NCBI GenBank assembly: GCA_040769125.1
Contig: JAXGLO010000001.1
Coordinates: 1,054,001-1,118,000, forward strand
Reading direction: 5' to 3'
DNA from: CAIXSE01 sp040769125
GTDB taxonomy: Bacteria; Actinomycetota; Thermoleophilia; UBA2241
Length of the DNA stretch: 64,000 nucleotides
In this document: piece after piece, positions 60,947 to 64,000 of the stretch
Layout: every line of letters begins with the position of its first letter
How positions within the stretch are numbered: position 1 is the first letter of the stretch
Position numbers and translations under genes: made by a program
The notes under the pieces: generated by a model
What the model was told of the DNA's origin: nothing
Database searches by the model: none
What the model saw: only the letters and a program-made list of their open reading frames with translations

Positions 60947-62446
60947 GTGACTGCGTTTGATCTGCAGAGGCATCGCCTCCGCGCCGAGGAGTTCGTGGGA
61001 GCTCTCGACAGGGAGTTCTACGAGCACTTCTCGGGCCGCAAGGCCGTGTGCGACACGGCGGCCGTCTACGACCGCTACCCGGAGCTTTTCACCCGGGACG
61101 TGGTCGATGAGCTCAATCGCCTGTACGAGGCCGCCGTCGACGACGAAAAGCGGCGTCTCGCCTACCTTCTCGCGTTCACGATCGACGGCCACATGGGCGC
61201 CGAGACCAAGTTTCTCAGCGACGAGGCCGCCAACACGGAGAGCCGCGCGACCATCGAGGTGGATGGGCGGTTCATCGGCCTCCGGCAGGCCGGCGTCGCG
61301 CAGGCCAATGAGCCCGACGCGGGCCGCCGGCAGCGCATCCAGGCGGCGCGCCTCGCCGTCACGGCGGAGCGCCTGAATCCCATCCTGGAGCGCCTCTGGC
61401 TCACCTGCCATGAGCTCGCCGCGGATCTCGGCTATCCCAACTACATGGAGCTGTACTCCGAGGTCAAAGGTATCGACTACATGATGCTGCGCGCCGAGCT
61501 CGAAATCTTCCTGCACGACACCAACGGGCTGTACGAGCGCGTCATGGAGCGTCTCTGCGGCGAACGGCTCGGCATCCGGCTCAGGCAGCTCACCTATGCC
61601 GATCTCCCGTATCTCTGGCGGGCGCCGGCCTTCGACGGCATATTCCGGGCCGAGCGGCTTGTGCCCACCCTCGAGGCCACTCTCGCCGGCATGGGCATCG
61701 ACCTCGCGGCGCAGACCAACGTGCACCTCGACACCGAGGTTCGCGAGCTCAAGTCGCCGCGCGCCTTCTGCGCCCCTGTGCGCGTGCCCGGCGAGATCTA
61801 CCTCGTCGTGCTGCCGCACGGCGGCCAGGACGACTACGCCGCCCTGCTGCATGAGGCGGGGCACACCGAGCACTTCGCGCACGTGAGCCCGCAGCTGCCC
61901 TTCGAGTACAGGCACCTCGGCGACAACGCCATCACAGAGGCGTTCGCCTTCATGTTCGATCATCTCGTCCTCAACCGTCGCTGGCTCGCCACCTACCTCG
62001 ACTGCGACGACCCCGACGAATTCCTGCGCTTCGCCAACGTCAGCGAGCTCTATTTCATGCGGAGGTACGCCGCCAAGCTCGCCTACGAGACCGAGCTGCA
62101 CACCCAGACGGGCTCACTCGACGCCATGGCCTCGCGCTACAGCGACTGGCTCACGCAGGCCACGATGGTCGACGTGCCCGCCGAGAACTATCTCGCCGAC
62201 GTCGACGACGGTTTCTACTGCGCCAGCTACCTGCGAGCGTGGATGCTCGAGGGCGCTCTGCGCATGATGCTGCAGGACACCTACGGCAGCGAGTGGTTCC
62301 GCGACGCCGGGGCGGGCGCCTGGATCCGGGAGCTGTGGGGGCACGGCCAGACGTTCCCGGCAGAGCGTCTGCTGCTCAAGTACGGGGGCGGGCGCCTCAG
62401 CACCGGGCCTCTGTGTCACCACTTCGAGCGCGCCCTGGGGCGCTGA
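60947..62446 (+). CDS. HExxH zinc-peptidase-like protein
   Basis: The product is 499 aa from the GTG at 60947, six bases after AAGGAG. It is mostly helical, with zinc motif LLHEAGHTEHFAH near residue 303 and a third-ligand candidate Glu in NAITEAFAFMFDHL, the gluzincin spacing seen in M3 and M32-type oligopeptidases. There is no signal peptide, so it should act in the cytoplasm. Sequence outside the motif is not that of a family I can name with certainty. Confidence 0.72.
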   Translation: MTAFDLQRHRLRAEEFVGALDREFYEHFSGRKAVCDTAAVYDRYPELFTRDVVDELNRLYEAAVDDEKRRLAYLLAFTIDGHMGAETKFLSDEAANTESRATIEVDGRFIGLRQAGVAQANEPDAGRRQRIQAARLAVTAERLNPILERLWLTCHELAADLGYPNYMELYSEVKGIDYMMLRAELEIFLHDTNGLYERVMERLCGERLGIRLRQLTYADLPYLWRAPAFDGIFRAERLVPTLEATLAGMGIDLAAQTNVHLDTEVRELKSPRAFCAPVRVPGEIYLVVLPHGGQDDYAALLHEAGHTEHFAHVSPQLPFEYRHLGDNAITEAFAFMFDHLVLNRRWLATYLDCDDPDEFLRFANVSELYFMRRYAAKLAYETELHTQTGSLDAMASRYSDWLTQATMVDVPAENYLADVDDGFYCASYLRAWMLEGALRMMLQDTYGSEWFRDAGAGAWIRELWGHGQTFPAERLLLKYGGGRLSTGPLCHHFERALGR

Positions 62447-62534
62447 GCAGGGGAGGTTGCTCTGCTGCGTGCCGGACGCGGTGTATGGCCGGCCACGCGC
62501 GCGCGTGGCCGGCCGCCGCTCAGCCGGCCGCCGC

Positions 62535-62933
62535 TCAGCCGGCCGCGAGCACGCTCACATGGACACTGCGGCGGCGCGGCCCGTCGAACTCGGCGAGGTA
62601 GATGCCTTGCCAGGTGCCCAGCACGAGCCGGCCGTTGCGTAGCGGCACGAGCGCGCTGCTGCCCATGAGGCTTGCCTTGGCGTGCGCGTCGGAGTTGCCC
62701 TCGCTGTGGGTGTAGGGGAGATCCCCGGGAGCCAGGCGGGCGAGGGTCATCTCGAGGTCGGCGCGCACCGACGGGTCGGCGTTCTCGTTTATGGTCACAC
62801 CGGCGGTCGTGTGCGGCACGAAGACCAGCACCGCGCCGTCGGTTGTCGCCTCGCTTCGTGCGGCCGCCTCCACGTCGGCGGTGATGTCCACGAAGGCCAC
62901 CCGGCGGGGTGTGCGTACCTCCAGTGATTTCAT
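62535..62933 (-). CDS. YjbQ (UPF0047) family protein
   Basis: The product is 132 aa, the family's full length. Marks: VFVPHTTAGVTINENADPSV, the His-rich HSEGNSDAHAKASLMGSS and LGTWQGIYLAEFDGPR. Members have been reported to have thiamin phosphate synthase activity, with an unclear main role. The start overlaps the end of the PHP gene (ATGA at 62930-62933), so they are co-translated. Confidence 0.93.
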   Translation of the reverse strand: MKSLEVRTPRRVAFVDITADVEAAARSEATTDGAVLVFVPHTTAGVTINENADPSVRADLEMTLARLAPGDLPYTHSEGNSDAHAKASLMGSSALVPLRNGRLVLGTWQGIYLAEFDGPRRRSVHVSVLAAG

Positions 62934-63589
62934 GTCGTCCTCCTCAGGCCGTTTGACCGCCGGAGCAGGAGCCGGCGTTTACGGGGGATGGTGAGCCGCT
63001 GCTTGATGGCGGCGATCACATCGCTTGTGGAGCGCACCGGCCCCGGCACCTCGGTGTAGCAGCGCATCATCTCGCGGAGGTCGTGGGCGTCGCTGCCGCC
63101 GGTGCGTGCGAGGCCCAGCCGGGCGGCTATCCCCTCGGCGATCGCTACGGAGTGCCGGTTCAGCCGGCTGCCGTTATAGATCTCCACTGCGTCGATGAGC
63201 TCGGCGACGATGCGCTCGAGACCAGGGTAGTAGACGGAGCCGCTGCGGCCGCCGCCGGCGGCCGGATGCACCCACACGACCGCGGCGTCCCCGGGGATGT
63301 CGCCGCGGCGAGGTGCGTCCTGCACATCATCGAACGTGCTCAGGAAGTCGAGATCCGGTGAGAGGATGACGAAGTCACCGTACGGCGTGCTGATCTCGAC
63401 TCCGTGGATGAGCAGCACTCCCTGGTTGGCCAGGGTCTGCGCCAGGCGGGCGTTGTCGCGGACATCGCCGTGATTCGTCAGCGCGATGGCCGCGACGCCC
63501 TCGCGCGCGCACCAGCTGGCGTAGTCGTCGAGGGTGATGCGTGAGCAGCTCGAGGCCGGGAAAGTGTGTGTGTGCAGGTCGATGCGCAT
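62930..63589 (-). CDS. PHP-domain phosphoesterase
   Basis: The product is 219 aa. Metal-binding motifs: MRIDLHTHTFPASSCS, LTNHGDVRDN, GVEIST, WVHPAAGG and GGSDAHDLREM. This form is close to RNase AM/YciV-like and histidinol-phosphatase-like PHP proteins. It acts on a phosphomonoester or short nucleic acid, substrate unknown. It is the first gene of a two-gene operon with yjbQ. Confidence 0.88.
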   Translation of the reverse strand: MRIDLHTHTFPASSCSRITLDDYASWCAREGVAAIALTNHGDVRDNARLAQTLANQGVLLIHGVEISTPYGDFVILSPDLDFLSTFDDVQDAPRRGDIPGDAAVVWVHPAAGGGRSGSVYYPGLERIVAELIDAVEIYNGSRLNRHSVAIAEGIAARLGLARTGGSDAHDLREMMRCYTEVPGPVRSTSDVIAAIKQRLTIPRKRRLLLRRSNGLRRTT

Positions 63590-63811
63590 CTTGGCCGATT
63601 ATAGATCGCCCACCGATTTCGAGCCGGGGCGCTGCCTCACGTATGGGCGATCACGCACGCCGCAGCAGCGCCGCCGCTCCGCGCTCCGCGTCGCATTCAC
63701 CGGGCAAGCAGTCGCCCATCTGCGTAAAACCGACGTCCGTCGTTCCATCTTGTGGGCGGACTGACGGGTCGTGCCGCCGTGTTTGGAATCCTGCGCTTGA
63801 GGCAACAACAA

Positions 63812-63842
63812 AGTTGATATATATCGACTCATATTTTATGCT
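63812..63842 (+). promoter_or_regulatory. dnaK promoter overlapped by an 18-bp palindrome
   Basis: TTGATA at 63814-63819, a 17-bp spacer and TATGCT at 63837-63842. The near-perfect palindrome AGTTGATATATATCGACT (63812-63829) covers the -35 and half of the spacer, so a repressor there would block the promoter. It is not the CIRCE nor the usual HspR (HAIR) sequence. The PHP gene is divergent, leaving 63590-63811 without other features. Confidence 0.6.
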
Positions 63843-63875
63843 GCGTGCAATCGCACCACTGCAAGGAGGATCTAC

Positions 63876-64000
63876 ATGGGCAAGGTAATCGGCATCGACC
63901 TGGGCACGACCAACAGCGCCATGGCCGTGCTCGAGGGAGGCGAGCCGACCATCATCCCCAACAGCGAGGGAGGCCGCACCACTCCATCGGTGGTCGCCTT
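63876..64000 (+). CDS. dnaK: Chaperone DnaK (partial, runs off the right edge)
   Basis: The ATG at 63876 follows AAGGAGGA. The 41 visible codons read the Hsp70 ATPase start: GKVIGIDLGTTNSAMAVLEG (phosphate 1 motif DLGTTNS) and NSEGGRTTPSVVA. It is the ATP-dependent Hsp70 chaperone. The rest lies outside the window. Confidence 0.97.
   Translation, partial: MGKVIGIDLGTTNSAMAVLEGGEPTIIPNSEGGRTTPSVVA

Overview
The window is GC-rich chromosomal DNA with dense genes, frequent GTG/TTG starts and ATGA/GTGA stop-start overlaps. The gene set points to a deep-branching Actinomycetota of the Coriobacteriia/Thermoleophilia kind. The clearest marker is the fhaA-fhaB-pstP-rodA-pbpA-pknB block, supported by inositol-phosphate synthase with a CDP-alcohol phosphatidyltransferase, a DUF4446 protein, and an OtsB1-like trehalose module. 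The taxonomic placement is inference from gene content only.

Layout. Positions 1-3189 are the end of an integrated element: a phage O-like replication protein cut by the window edge, two small HTH genes, a second HTH gene and a tyrosine integrase that faces the 3' end of tRNA-Arg(ACG). Positions 3297-14706 hold housekeeping genes: tRNA-Ser(GCT), a small membrane protein, a GH65 phosphorylase overlapping a beta-PGM/OtsB fusion, tRNA-Ser(TGA), a beta-carbonic-anhydrase-like protein, SerRS, an L,D-transpeptidase, prephenate dehydratase and two membrane-anchored proteins of unknown function. Positions 14735-23862 hold tRNA-Leu and the growth/division signalling cluster (kinase, FhaA, FhaB, PstP, RodA/FtsW, PBP, PASTA kinase PknB). 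Positions 24044-33641 hold a soluble MgtE_N/CBS protein, a GNAT-like protein, an amidohydrolase, TPR and STAS proteins, an archaeal-type topoisomerase I, tmk, a DnaX-like delta-prime subunit and a PSP1/RicT protein.

The most interesting part is 33842-53817, about 20 kb lying between an intact tRNA-Lys(CTT) and a 38-bp near-perfect second copy of that tRNA's 3' end, as in a genomic island. It carries a DtxR-type regulator with feoA-feoA-feoB and a FeoC-like gene. It then carries a secreted set of proteins built from the two folds of animal transcobalamin/intrinsic factor (an alpha/alpha barrel and a DUF4430 domain), followed by an ECF importer (EcfT, fused EcfA-EcfA', EcfS). Three near-identical promoters, each with a Fur-type 7-1-7 box inside the -35/-10 spacer and each followed by a related structured leader RNA, precede these genes or a remnant of one. 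My reading is a metal-regulated capture-and-import system for a corrinoid or another metal-containing cofactor. The substrate is not proven by the sequence.

Positions 53938-63589 hold a likely phosphatidylinositol/PIM-type module (CDP-alcohol phosphatidyltransferase, Ino1, GT4-PHP fusion), a degenerate uracil-DNA-glycosylase-like protein, a presenilin-like membrane protein, a TrmA/RlmD-type methyltransferase, an HExxH peptidase-like protein, YjbQ and a PHP protein. The window ends inside dnaK.
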